Shown one piece after another: positions 10,911 to 25,000 of a DNA stretch of 64,000 nucleotides. The translations under genes were made by a program, and so were the position numbers. Under the pieces are notes generated by a model that did not search any database, had not been told where the DNA came from, and was given only the letters and a program-made list of their open reading frames with translations. This DNA is from Agaricus subrufescens (lineage: Eukaryota; Basidiomycota; Agaricomycetes; Agaricales; Agaricaceae): the NCBI GenBank assembly GCA_029945375.1, contig CM057069.1:1302001-1366000 (forward strand), given 5' to 3'. The stretch's first letter is position 1. Each line of letters begins with the position of its first letter.

Positions 10911-13496
10911 TCATTGACTTCCAGAGCCTATCGTTTCTGGCACCTTCCTCTTCCTCGGGGCGTCCTTGTACCATTCAGGAACTGTATTCGCTTTCGGAAC
11001 GGCCCGTTTCCTCAACTCCCGAATCTCCTTGCCCTCCTCTTCCTCCCTCTCCCTTTCTTTCTGCTCTTTCTGCAGTTCCCTTTCCCGTTCCTTCTCCTTG
11101 ATCGTGTCGTCAAAATGCCTCCGCTCCTCAACCCGTTGGTCAGTTGCCCAGCTGAACGGTTGAGGTATCGTTACAGGTCGCACGTTTTCTTTACGGCTTG
11201 CGTGTGATCTCCCTCGCTGGGAGACGTTAGCCTTGACACTAAAAATTGAACGGGCGGGCTTGATCGGACCACGACCGTCGTCACCAGTTCCACCGAACAA
11301 GGATGATGCTGATCTCGACGTTGTTGGATCGAGCGGCTCCTGGGCCTCCATACGACGTTCCGAACCAGATTTGGATCCGGCAAGGCGTGTCCGCCTTGTC
11401 CGACGAACAGCAGCCGCCTGTTGAATCTAATGATAAGCACACGGAAAGTTCATCTAAATTTATGAATAGCAAAGCTCACCCCTGCGTCTCCGCTAGTATT
11501 AGATGAAATGTTCAATTCAGTCTGTTGTTCTGTTGTCTTGTTTGATTTTTTCTTGTCTCGAGCTTCTTGCCGGGCCCGCACCAACGCAATGCGCCTCCCT
11601 CGTTCACTGGCACGCAATGCTGCTCCACGTGCGTGAGCCGAACTAGAATTAGACCGTCCTTGGAGTGATTTTCCAACATTGGCGGAAGAAGACAGTCTGA
11701 TTGATCTTCGTACTCGAGTTCGTGTCCCAGGTCCACTCAATCGCTTCGAAGGGCCCTTGGCACTTGTTGACATCCCTGGCACCAGATTGTTCTCACACCC
11801 GCTTTTCGAATCCATCGCAGGTGCAAAGTCTTTCCCAACATTTACACTCTCCTCTGCTCCACCACCCTCGTTTTCTAAAATCAAATCAAGACCCCCTACC
11901 GCACCGCGAGAAAGTTCCGTTTCTGTCGAATCTGATGAAGCGACCAGAGTCAATGAACCCTCAACCGTGGACCTTGTTGCTTCAGCAGGCACGACAATTG
12001 GGGCTAGGGGTTCTTCTGCAATTTCACTCTCGGTAGTCACGTTTCCCTTTCTCTTCTTGACTCTGTGATCGCGGTTAGGTGTTGTCGCAGGGGCTGTTCG
12101 TTTCTTGCTAGACCTAGATGCCAATCCGATTACCGGGAATGTCGGAGACGTGGCAATGACGCCATCAGTTTGCCGCTCCATCGCTTTGTATCGCCTCAAA
12201 CTTCTTTTGCGAGGCGAGAGCTGGGAAAGCTCGAGTTCTAGTTCCTGGCCCGCAGCCTGGGTTTCAAATTTTGCTGTTTCGGTAACACGATCCTTGGCGG
12301 GCTCATCCAACTGCCCATCTAAATTCAGAACATCACCCCGAATGTCATCGACACCTGGCGTTAACGTGTTAATCTCGGGCCCCCGATTCGGTTCCGTTTC
12401 ATTAGCAGTCGTCCTTTCAAAAATCATACATCTGTCATTTAGTACTCCTCGAGGATGATAGTTCCAGTAATAATTAAGCGCTTACCCGGTTTTATCATCA
12501 ACTCGTCCGGTTATAAGTTGACTTTTCATGACAACATGCCCTGTCGCTTCCTCGGTCGAAGCGCATGCCAACAAATCACAATTGAGTTCTTCACCGGCCG
12601 ATTGGCCCAGGGGCTTATCAGCTTGGGCGGGTGGCTGGTGTTGTGTTGGCGAAGTACTGCTTGAAGCGGAAGTCACTCGTCTAGTTTTCGCGGCCTTTCT
12701 GTTACTCCGTGGGTTTCCTCCAGCAATCGTGGACTATATTGGATCGTTTATCACGACGAATAAGTTCCCGGAAAGATATAAGGTTCCGTCAATAACCGGA
12801 TATGAAGATAAGATGGGGACAGACCCTTTTCTTATTCAAATTCTTGGGAGGTTTTGTTGATGTGCGACGCCTAAGCTTTTCTTGTGCGCCTCTATCAATC
12901 ACTCCGGAGTCAGCGCTCGGCCTCTGGTCGTCCTGAGGCAAATCCGGCCCAGAATATCCAACTTCCGACTGCGATTCTAGCGGTGATCGCCTAAGGAACG
13001 TGGATTGCATTGGCGGAACGTCATTTAACGTAGTAGATAAATTTGTTGTTGACACGAAGTGTGATTCTTTTGCTTCTTGTTGATGTTCATGGACCCCTTC
13101 TGCTTCGCGAGAGATTTCCACTTCGAAATTCTCTGCATTGTTACTTAATAAGGGCGCTTCAATGATCGGTGACTGTTCAGATTTGGCGCAACTACTTGAT
13201 GCGCCAGGGGGTTTCGAAGTTAATTGGGTTTGCATGTGGTGGCGAGCAGGACTAGACTCTTGTATGGTGGGTCTAGACGGAGACGGCGCTGCATTGAAGT
13301 GTGATTTGGTTGTTGTCCAGGAGGATGGCGCAGGTGTCGCAAGAACGGACTGAAAATTTACACCCTCAAAGAAGGTGTTATCGTCCGCCATAAGGTCATC
13401 CCCTTTGTCCAATGTAGAGTTGGGGATCTGGAAGGAAAATGAATAATCAGAGACCTCCGGTAAATTGAGGTCCTCGTCCGTAAGCATAGGGGGCAT
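10911..13496 (-). CDS. TPX2-domain spindle/microtubule-associated protein (4 exons)
   Basis: Large, mostly disordered protein with a C-terminal TPX2 domain, a family that binds microtubules in spindle assembly. Start ATG 13496 gives MPPMLTDEDLNLPEVSDYSF. Exon 1 ends after LNKKR and splices to STIAGGNPRSNRKAAKTRR. Exon 2 joins in frame to CMIFERTTANETEP, and exon 3 (12422 to about 11483) joins to AAAVRRTRRTRLAGSKSGSE. The last exon holds the domain: RPVTIPQPFSWATDQRVEER and HFDDTIKEKEREREL, a long charged helix, then KRAVPKANTVPEWYKD. The total is close to 790 residues. Basic patches (SKKRTAPATTPNRDHRVKKR) could be nuclear signals. The N-terminus resembles the Aurora-A-binding start of animal TPX2 (see findings). 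Confidence 0.82.
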
Positions 13497-14274
13497 GAGA
13501 GATGATAAGATTTGGATTATGGCCCTAGTTTACCGACAAGATCGCCGAAATTTGGAGAGCGCAAGGACGATACAATGGAGAAAACTGTCAACAGCAACGG
13601 CGACGCGTCGCGAACTGGACTTCGTCTCACGTGACCGGCCACTCATTCCTTTCGGTAGCGAGCCAACACTTATCTCTCTTCTCGACTTCATACCGTAGAA
13701 TCAATTAGGATCTGTTTGCAAAGAGACTCTACTCGGAAGAACAATAACTCCCTGATGCGCTTAAATTTTTCTTCCACCGCTTGCGATGCTCGGCATCTTA
13801 TCGCACACTGGCGTTACGCATAGCCCACCTTTGTATTCCTATTCTTTACAAAACCTTTCGGTTAGACCCTGTGAGATGTTCGTAAGGCCCCAATCGGGCA
13901 AGAATGCAATATCATATTTCATCATCCTTCTTTTGTCCAACGAGTCGTGCAGGGAGCGTGGTCATCGGCTGAGTTTGTTTCCTTGTGTTATTAATATCCT
14001 TGTCTTTTATCACACTTCTGGAAAGAATAAACAGTTATTCTCACCAGGCTCTTCGGGATCCCAAAAAAAAATCAATGCTGTTCACCTAACTCGACTGCAA
14101 CAACCGTGAATCACTTCAACTGCGTTGAACCACTGGTTGTTAATTCCACTTCCTTGGTTCTTTGTCTTCTTTTTACTCACGCCCCTCGTTGACATCACAC
14201 CAACGACCGATCGCTTTCAAATGAGAAATGTGTGATTATTGTCCCTCCCTTATTCTTCTCGAAAATCCATCACG
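13497..14274. other. Intergenic upstream of the TPX2-domain gene
   Basis: About 780 bp without a supported gene. It must contain the promoter of the minus-strand TPX2-domain gene. One short plus-strand frame near 13786-14109 has no features. Confidence 0.4.
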
Positions 14275-15350
14275 TATACTGAGGAGTTCAGTCATGGGAA
14301 CGTGTGGATATGAAGGGTCCCACAACGTGTCGGCATTGACACATGCCCATATCGCAAGGCCCTTACCGCAGTAGTTCTCGTAACAAAGAACTCTCGAATG
14401 ATCCTCCGAAGGATTGGTCCATCAGCCGATGTTTCATCAATAAAGGTATGTAATCTTATCTCAATTGCTTCAAACAACTCCCTAGTGCCGTCATCGGATT
14501 TAATTCTCATCATTTTATCATTTGAGTCAACAGCCTCTGTGGAGACTTGTAGGCCTGCCACAGCACCTCGCATGTCAACGCCTCGTGGCCGAGTATACTC
14601 AAATAACATGATGCACCGCCCCAGTCTTCCTTCCTATCAAGCTCTCACCTGGCCAAACGTGATTTCCTCGATGCTTCAAATTTCATCGCCGACGTCAAAT
14701 ACAGTATTTTTACTACCAGACTAGGGCGCTACAGAAACTTGGCGCGCATGTCGTCATCAACACCTTAACTTCGGGATGGGTACCCTTTCTCGGGAGTATA
14801 ATGGTGACCGAATAAATGCTGTCATGGATAGTGCTCGGCCTTAAGACGGTACGAGACGAGATAAGGACGTTTGTACAACAAGCAAAGCCGGCCGTAGCCA
14901 AAAATGTCTTTATAAACGACTTTTCAAGGTAAAGGAGAGACTCGGCATGTAAGAGGTCTAGACAGGGGGTTCAGAATTCGCAGATACCATGCGGCCGTAT
15001 GACCATACCCACGAAAATCGAACCGATTCAAGAGCATCTCGTATCTCAACCCAATGCTCACCGCGTCCTCGTGCTCCAAATAATAGCATCTGGCCCCTTC
15101 TACTCACCGACACATTAAATCGCCGGTTCAGACCCGCTGCGAGTTGTTCCGACTAGGGCTCGCCTGGGTGAGACTGGACCGCGGGACGGATCATCTATAT
15201 TCACAGATTGCTTCCCTGTTGCTTCCACCATCGTCGGCGATGAAGTAAATGAAACAAAAAATTTTTCAGAGCTTCACGCATCATGAAGTGGATTTTAGAA
15301 AATATTAAACGCCGGAACGTGTCCTCCTGGAGTTACTTCATCTAGCTTTT
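14275..15350 (-). pseudogene. Decayed coding region of unknown family
   Basis: The minus strand holds protein-like stretches broken by stops and frame changes. From upstream to downstream: EEVTPGG-like start near 15340, MVEATGKQSVNIDDPSRG, then IGLRYEMLLNRFDFRGYGRM, LFGHHYTPEKGYPSRS followed by a stop, GVDDDMRAKF followed by a stop, FDVGDEI then TGA then SIEEITFGQ, and finally a long open stretch with DDGTRELFEAIEIRLHTFID. The TGA sits where a Trp codon would fit. Amino-acid composition looks like real protein, but I cannot name the family or connect the pieces with introns. A decayed gene or transposon gene is the most economical reading. Confidence 0.35.
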
Positions 15351-15404
15351 TTTCTGTTTTTAGATGTAAAAATACGCAGTCTTCGGATGTAAGTTTACAC
15401 TCCA

Positions 15405-16670
15405 TCATACGAATCGCAACGGATGTTCATCCTCCTGACTGACAACAACTTCTAAATCTGCAAGTTCGGCGCCGTTCAAATTTTGAAGCTCAGTAGAGAG
15501 CTTATGTGCCAATATAGGCAAATAACCGCGTTCGGTATTGTCATGTCCACCTATAACCCAAACTGAGTAACCATTAGGTGAAGTTTATGTAGCCGCTTAC
15601 ACAGTATGACATGCCTCCCTGCAGCAACAGCAGCCAAAACCTCATGCTTTGATCAAGAAGTCAAACCTGTGAAGAGACACTTCGTGAGACAATCGAAGGA
15701 CCTACGTGTGACATTTCTCCTGTGAGGTAGACGTCTGCCTGCTTTCCACCTAGCATGGAGCCGCCCGAGCCAGCGCAAATGGCGATAGTACGTATAGAAG
15801 ACGATCGTAATTGAATTTGTGTCGGATAGCCAACTTGAACTGTTGAACCCAAAAGTTAAAGCGCCATGGTGTCGGCAGGCGCGGACGAAGTGGGCAACCA
15901 TCAGAAAAAAAAACAGGTCGAAAGTCAAAAGGATAGAAAAGAAGACTAACGTTGCGAGAGCTTCAAGTGCGATTTCACCCTTGCAATCAAATTTTCGAAG
16001 CTAATCGGTTCATGGAGTGACACCAAGCGGCCCTCGCCACCTTCACTTACTCCACTTGTTGGATGTAATTTCTCGTCCACAAGATGTTTGATTTCTCCTT
16101 CTCCTTTCATTCCCATCAATCCTCGGGCGAGCCAGTCGTTGATTCCACCCCATACAGAATCCAATGCCGAATGAGGACTGTAGACTGAAATACCCTCCGC
16201 TGCGCACTTCAACAAGGACGACTGCAGTGGATTCGCGAGTGTGATTGATTGAAGCCCCTTGAATATAGTGGGATGGTATGCTACAATCACTCCAGCTTCT
16301 CTTTCCAGAGATTCTGATAAGACCGATGGGGTCAAACTACATAGCAGTTAAAAGAAGATCATTCCGCAAGGCATGTTCGCAGTAAAACAAGAGCGTCACG
16401 CACTCAATCGTCAGGAGAACGCGTCTTCTATTCTGTTTGATGACGGGCGATTCTGATGTAGTTTTTTTTTGGTTAGAAAAGATCAAAAGAAGGATTTCGA
16501 TATGCTATGAAACCAGCGCACCCAATAAAAGTCCGACCTAAAGAAAAGTGTGTGAGATGGCTTGACATACGGAGAAGTCAGAATCTAACGTTGTCCCATT
16601 TTTCAGCCAGCCGTAACGGAGCTATCTTCTCCATGGCTGAACATACTTGCCTGAGAAGAACATTAGACAT
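15405..16670 (-). CDS. NIF3: NIF3 / GTP cyclohydrolase I type 2-like protein
   Basis: NIF3 family, dinuclear-metal proteins conserved from bacteria to man whose cellular role is still unclear. Start ATG 16670 gives MSNVLLRQVC, followed by MEKIAPLRLAEKWDN. An intron of 53 nt then leads to VGLLLES, the next exon to PVIKQNRRRVLLTID, and the main exon to LTPSVLSESLEREAGVIVAY and HPTIFKGLQSITLANPLQ. The metal-binding region HP.IF, SVYSPHSALDSV and GINDWLA are conserved. C-terminal exons give QVGYPTQIQLRSSSIRTIAI, CAGSGGSMLGGKQADVYLTG, EMSHHEVLAAVAAGRHVILC and GHDNTERGYLPILAHKL, holding the second metal site (GHDNTERG). The protein ends EDEHPLRFV. All seven exons join in frame through 45-70-nt introns apart from one intron near 15850-15950 of about 100 nt. 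Confidence 0.9.
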
Positions 16671-18390
16671 GTTGAGGGGCAACGATGATGCGACGAATTG
16701 ACAAGTGATCAACTAAATGTTGGGGTGTTTGTGATGGTATCACGTTGTATGGCTAAACCTGTTTTTGGTCACTGCTAGTTGCTTCACAGGTTGCTTCCAC
16801 TGAACTTGATGACCTCGGCTACGAACGGCCTTTGTCAAGCTTACCAGACTAGTGAGTATCTATCAGGCGTCTCAGGGATGGGAACTATTGGGAACGATTG
16901 TGCTCACATGTTGGTCATTGACTAAGCATTTACTGTGTATCCGGTGTCAAGCCGAGCCTATGTAATAAACCCATCATACTGTCGCTCAGCACTTTAAAAC
17001 AAACGTGGACTGTATTCAAAACTTCCTGAGAAAAAACCGTTATTTTCGGAGTCAACATGTCGATTGAACCCAAAAAAACATGAGGTCTGTCAAAAATTCA
17101 ACCTTCAGCGCTGCTAGTAACCTCATCGAGTAATATGTCCAGTCGGCGTCGGCAAAGCTGGTGCGCGTCCCAATATAAAAGGATATAAAAAACCCTGGCT
17201 TTGGTGCGAAAACGGAGCGCCACTGCCTCTTCTACTCGGTGGTTTCTAGCTCACGATCAAAAACACGCAGCCTCTTGAGTGTTTCGAGCCAATTTACAAA
17301 TATCTTCTATACTACTGACTCCAGCCCGGGACCGTTCGATGGTCTTGTGCTCAAAGCACTCTTGGTAGTCCCAAGCTGTGCAAGGTTACGAAAGGGACTA
17401 TCAAACTTTCCTCATTGAGTACTATTAGACGAGGAGAACTCCCAGGACAACAGCATCACCCCGAAATTATCTATTGAAATTCACCTCCGCCAAGGAAGAC
17501 AAGGGCGGCGTGGAGTGATCTACGCGATATCAATGCCATTCACCCGGAATAGCATTTTCTCCCCCCTATTCATTACATTGACATTGATTATCATTCAACG
17601 TCCTAGCTAAGCATCTCAGCTGAACGGATTCTTTCGATCGTAGACCAGCTCGATCTGAAATATCCTTGGCTACTCATGGGCCCAAAGCCCACAATTTAAC
17701 TTAATACCGCATATGACAAAATTTAGCATGATTGCAACTAAAATGATTATGCCAATGCATACAACATTCGATCCAAGGACTCCACGGACAAAAGAGCTAT
17801 TATCACTTGTACTTGTCATCGGTGAATATCCGCTTGGTTCACTTTGTCGTGGGTATATCTGAAAATATACAATTGATCACATCAAATCACCTAAATAGGA
17901 GGAGAGAAGGTTCGGGTACGGTCGATCTCCTATCTAACTGATTACAGACGGCTAATGAGGTTCTCCCAAAGTTTAAGTGAGCTTGCAAAAGTTCTACGGG
18001 CAGTACTAAGTCCGGAGGGGGTCTTGTGTCGTACACTGGAGCCCTGGGCTATCCAACTCTAGGATCTTAGATCTTCTAGAAAACTTCGCCGACAGTGACA
18101 TCGGAAAGAGAAATGAGTATGATGAGTCCCGAACAGAGCGGACACCTCAGTCCTCAGGTTCACTTTACCAAGTCCAATAGCCCGGCTCAGAGCGAAGCTA
18201 ATTCATGAGTTCAAACGATGGAGTTCACACTGTAGTAATTTGAATGTTACAAAGTGTGCCAAAAAGATGAGCCATGAGATTTGCATCGACCCTCGATAAT
18301 GATATGAATACGTCAAAAGAGAAAAAGAGTAAAATAGATTGATAGTGAGGAGGCAGCTGAGTAACGCAGGATGTAATAATACTAGAAGAT
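16671..18390. other. 1.7-kb intergenic region
   Basis: No gene recognised. A TATA-like motif (AATATAAAAGGATATAAAA) lies near 17172-17190 but no plus-strand ORF follows it; it could belong to a solo LTR or a non-coding transcript. The left end holds the promoter of the NIF3 gene, and the right end the 3' region of NDUFS2. Confidence 0.4.
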
Positions 18391-20503
<2,113 letters not shown>

Positions 20504-20607
20504 GGTGGTTGTGGACGACGGTGAGCAGACGGGATTTCGCGGGGCAGACGTGACAGGTGCTTGGAGGATGTGACAGCAGAGGCGGCGTGACAACATAAGC
20601 AGTCAGT
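20504..20607. promoter_or_regulatory. Compact divergent promoter, NDUFS2 / MRH receptor
   Basis: Only 104 nt separate the ATG of NDUFS2 (minus strand) from the ATG of the MRH/ATG27-like gene (plus strand). Both 5' UTRs and promoter elements must share this space or overlap the first exons. No clear TATA box is seen. Confidence 0.6.
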
Positions 20608-22051
20608 ATGCGCCTCGTTCGGAATCTGCTCCTCCTCGCCATTGCCGGCGCAGCGCTTGCCGACGACAAACCGTGCACTGCTAGTGTCGACGGCAAGTAC
20701 TACGATCTCAACAATCTCAAGGGACGGTGAGCCGCCATCGACCCGTCGCCAGTGTCGTCTCTAAACACCTCTGCCGTCCAGGCCAGACGCTGAACTCAAG
20801 ACTCCAGGCGGACGCGATCTCAAGTTTAATGTTTGCCAGGGTGTCAAGACTGAACTCTGGGGTACTCAGGACGGTATTAAATCTGACAACGTCGCTGGTT
20901 TTGTCCGCAAAGGTCATGGAGACTTTGTGATCGGGTGGGTGCTGCGCATTACCGACGCCACCACCAGCTGAGCATTCGGCTACTAGGCAGGTTAATACCG
21001 CGCTCTCTGTCGTGGACTCCAGGCCGCGACTCGTCTTTGCGGATGGATCCAATTGCAAGGCATCATCGGACGGTCATAGCCTGAGCATGAAAGCCTCCAC
21101 TATCGTTGAATTCGTCTGCGATACCTCGGTGTTGGGTGCGGGAAAACCCCGTCTCCTGGGCCAGCTTCCGCCTGGGGACGATGAAGTTGGTTGCTCCTAC
21201 TTCATTGAGTGGAAGACCAATGTAAGTAAGCCTTCCTTCGGGCACCGAATGTCCGTCAACTAAGTATCTGGCAGTATGCATGTCCAACCACTGGCGGTGG
21301 CGGCATATGGGGGTTACTCGGCATGTTTGCCATTGGGTATGCTGCACTTTAAGCTCCACTGTTTTGTCCTCTCGAACTTAGACGTCACTGCAGAACACTC
21401 GCCCTTCTCCTGACATACACCGTACTGGGCACGTTGTATAATCGATATGTTCTACAGCTTCGTGGCTTTGATCAAATACCTCAATTCTCGATTGAGAGTA
21501 TGAAGTACCACGCACGCGAGGCTGCGGACTGGACAAAAGATATCCTGGCTGCGTACAGCGCTGGCGGAAACGGAGGCTATGTACCTGGAAGATCAGCGGC
21601 AGCGAACCCCTTCAGCCATCAAACCCAAGTCAATGAGGAACTCAATATCAACAACAGTAATAGCTTCGTTCGTCCACCGGCGACTTTCACCTGCCCTCAG
21701 GCAGATACAAACCCTGTATCCCACCACACTCAATCACGGGCTGACACACAACCAAAACGTAACTCGCCCCCTCCCCCACCACCACCGCCCAAGCAAACAC
21801 CCGTTCAAACCACACCTCGGCGTGTAGCACTAGGCAGCCGAGGGCCCACGAAAGAGGAGCAAGACTTTATGCTTGGAGAGGAGGAAGAAGAAGAAGGCCA
21901 GGAATTGGAAGATAGACCTATTTCAACACCGTCATTGACATCGTCACTACCTGACGCCCAGACACATGGTGCTCCGAACACACTAAATCGTGGAGACGTT
22001 GATGCGGCAGCTGGTCGTGGACGAATTGGTGAAGGGATGCCACGACCATGA
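20608..22051 (+). CDS. MRH-domain (mannose-6-phosphate receptor-like / ATG27-like) membrane protein
   Basis: Type I membrane protein with a lumenal MRH-type domain, as in cargo receptors of the Golgi-endosome system and ATG27. ATG 20608 starts a signal peptide (MRLVRNLLLLAIAGAALADD). The lumenal part runs CTASVDGKYYDLNNLKG, then GGRDLKFNVCQGVKTELWGT, SDGHSLSMKASTIVEFVCDT, and the MRH-like signature GCSYFIEWKTNYACP. One transmembrane segment follows (IWGLLGMFAIGLLALLLTYT), then a short YNRYVLQLRGFDQIPQF motif. The long cytosolic tail is rich in Asn, Pro and Glu, with eight consecutive Pro and an acidic run (EEEEEEG), ending GRIGEGMPRP. At least five exons join in frame. MRH glycan binding normally uses Gln, Arg, Glu and Tyr; Glu and Tyr are visible, the Arg position looks changed. 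Confidence 0.78.
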
Positions 22052-25000
22052 TGACAAGATGTCGCTCCATTATCTTACTATCTCATTCTGTACTCTGGGT
22101 TGATCTCTCATTATTATATCTCCGCCCCCAACCCGTTGGCTATGATTCCAACAATTCCTTGTCTTCCAAGCCCCACTGGAGTGACGACCCTGACAACTGA
22201 TTTCCTGGCACCGATCCTTATACCATGCCTTCGTTCATCGGCTGTTGATGACCTAAGTTGACACTTGACATATCGTGATTCAAAGATTGAATTATATTTT
22301 CGTCGCCACTTTCTCAGCACGAGCTGTCATTTGTATTCTTTCCCTAACCTAAGTTGCGTGATGCAAAAGATCAACGCGAAGAGGATTCCGTGTTTTGTGG
22401 AACACTAGCAATAGATTCGATCCTGGGCGTGGTGAAGAATGCGCAGTCAGTCAATAGCTTCCTGTACTAAATAAAGCATGCCCACCCGAGTGCTCTGGGT
22501 GGATCGAACGGGGATAGAAACTGTCCAAGCCAACTAAGCTTATGGGTCAATCACCGCCCGCCGACTCCACTACTTACACCCACTACCCATATCTCATCAG
22601 TATGTCGGCCCAAATGTCGGGTCACCAAAAATACAGCGTATGAGTTCGGACCACCCTGAAACTACGACTTCCGAGAGTTCATATTATCCGAGATACAACT
22701 AAAGTTATATATATATGGCTCACAACTATTGGTTCATCATATTTTCATAGTTGAGTATCACTTGGTCGACAGATATCCAAGCCAATCTGACCGCCGAATC
22801 TCTGCCCTTGAAGCGCCGTATCAATCACCGAATAGAATCGGACCTTGAAAACCTACCGTAATATATCACTGCAAGTCAACTGAAAGAAGTTCGAACAATC
22901 AAAATTGACTGACTGAACCTTTTTTCTTTTTTGTCTCTTCCGAAAGCCTGCCTGTCGGGTTCTTTCCTTTTTGTTGCTGACTTTGACAACCACGTACAGG
23001 TGTTTTTTTTTTGTTTACCTGTAAGTGACGTGACTTTGGTAAATCTTCACGAAGCTATAGACTGTGACTGTTGACGAACAACCATCCTGACCTCTCTTCG
23101 TAATCGTTTTGTGTGTACAGATCGATGACGAGTGTATGACAAGAGCAGGCTTGACATTGGTCTTCAATCTTCCTCGTCCCTTACCCCACTTGTAGTCAGC
23201 AATCCTTTTTTGAGCCTGAGAATGTCTTGATAGCTTCTGATGCTATTTTTCTGCTAAAGCGAAGTTGGCATGATATATTGTTCTATGGCTTACGCAATTG
23301 GACATGCCGTTATCTTGGCTGCTAGTCGGGGTCGTTCAATAAGGAACGCCAATAACGCCGGAGCCGATTCTGCGCTAAAATACCGCCGTTGGAAATTGAA
23401 TTTACTGCTAAGACATGGTGGCCCGCATTACAAGCTCAAAAAAATCTTCAATTAGAAATCGGGACGGTGAAAAGTTGTGTCCTACTCCGACCGGTGCTCT
23501 CCAAGCCCGACAATAGAAACGACTTCCAACTTTCTCCAAGCGACCAAGAAAAACCGGTACTTGATATCTCAACACATGACCAATGAACACCGATGAAGCC
23601 GTTCAAACAGGAACAAGAAGGGCTGTCAGTGGTTCGAATGGGGGAGGTGGGGGGAACGATCAAGCGAACCGACCTACTCAGGCTCGATACGAAAAAATTG
23701 TAGAGAATGGGGATAATATAATGACAACGGCGACTCAACAAGTGTGGGGGCCCGCTAACTTGGTGTCTCTATCTCCATCTTGGGAAGATCGCTCTGTTTG
23801 GAATCAAGGAGTACGTGCAATTCGGGCCTCATTGCCCGCTTTGGATGATGGTGTCATGCGCTGGCAGCACTCACTGCCTTCTTATGTTAGATCGTTTCCT
23901 TTGTTTTTGATCATGAGTTCGGTGATGGTCGATTATTTTAGCACCCGTGAATGATGGAGCATCTGGTAAAGAAGCCAAATGCTTGATCATAAACTAGTCT
24001 CGTGAATGACTTCAACACAGTTTGGCTGTGGCATTTCTTAATCAGCTACTTCTATGAGAAGGAGTAGAGCTGTATCAGCATCAGACTTCCTTCAGCTGGT
24101 GTCTTCTGAAATTGCGCGACAGATCTATACTCAAGAGAAAAATCGAGCGACATGCAGGGTCAGTTTAAGTTCTTTCACATTCTTTCCGGACGGGGTATCC
24201 GCCGATGCCCATGCTTTATGACGCAATTTCCGCCATTCTATCCTCCCCGCCTTACTGTCGCCATAAGTTGTCCGGACCTTTTCCCTCCCGTTTCCTTTAT
24301 CTCCTTGGGAAAAATGAATAAGCCGTATATGTCAGATCCTGTCAGCCCTTTCTGGCGTCCGATCTTTAGCCTGCGATAAGTAGGACCAGGGTTTCGGGCT
24401 TTCAACTATGTATCATGAAGGCTATTGAACGGTCCGAACTAAATTTACACCTGTAAAGGGAAAGAACGTTATCTCTATATATATCTCCCTCTGACAAAAA
24501 TGAAACTGAAGTACGATAAGCGACGCGACCTTCGGGAGTGATTAAACCGATCCCCTATATTGGAAATACATACAAACTACACCTTAAACTTTATGCGAAA
24601 TCTCTTCGCTCGCGAATGACATCACACGAGGAACAATCCAAGCCGGTTTGCTCATGCAGGTCCACACTACCGTGAGGTCAAAAAGTTCATAAGTCCATTT
24701 TTTCGTGTAGAGAAATTGGGGATAGTCGAGAAGGAGGCAGCGTAATTTTAGGCAACTTTTTACTATCATGTGAGAGATTTATGAGCACACGGATCTATTT
24801 CATTAATCCGATACCGGCGTAGGGGCCCCAAGACCCTCGACAAACGGCCAGCTACCGCTGATCCGCGGAGCTTCGACAAATCGACAGGTTTAATACTTGA
24901 ATTACATATCATATCAGAGCCATTGACACACCTCGACGCCTCGAGGGTTGGACACAGAATAGATCAGGCCGCATAACCTACCGTAGCTCGTTTGTGCTAA

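Noticed and set aside
22490..22570. Possible tRNA because of a GATCGAACGGGG motif
   Set aside because: Flanking bases do not pair as a T stem and no acceptor stem could be drawn on either strand.
23270..23954. Cluster of overlapping plus-strand ORFs (65-123 codons)
   Set aside because: Some stretches look protein-like, but frames overlap, no splice plan joins them and no family is recognisable.
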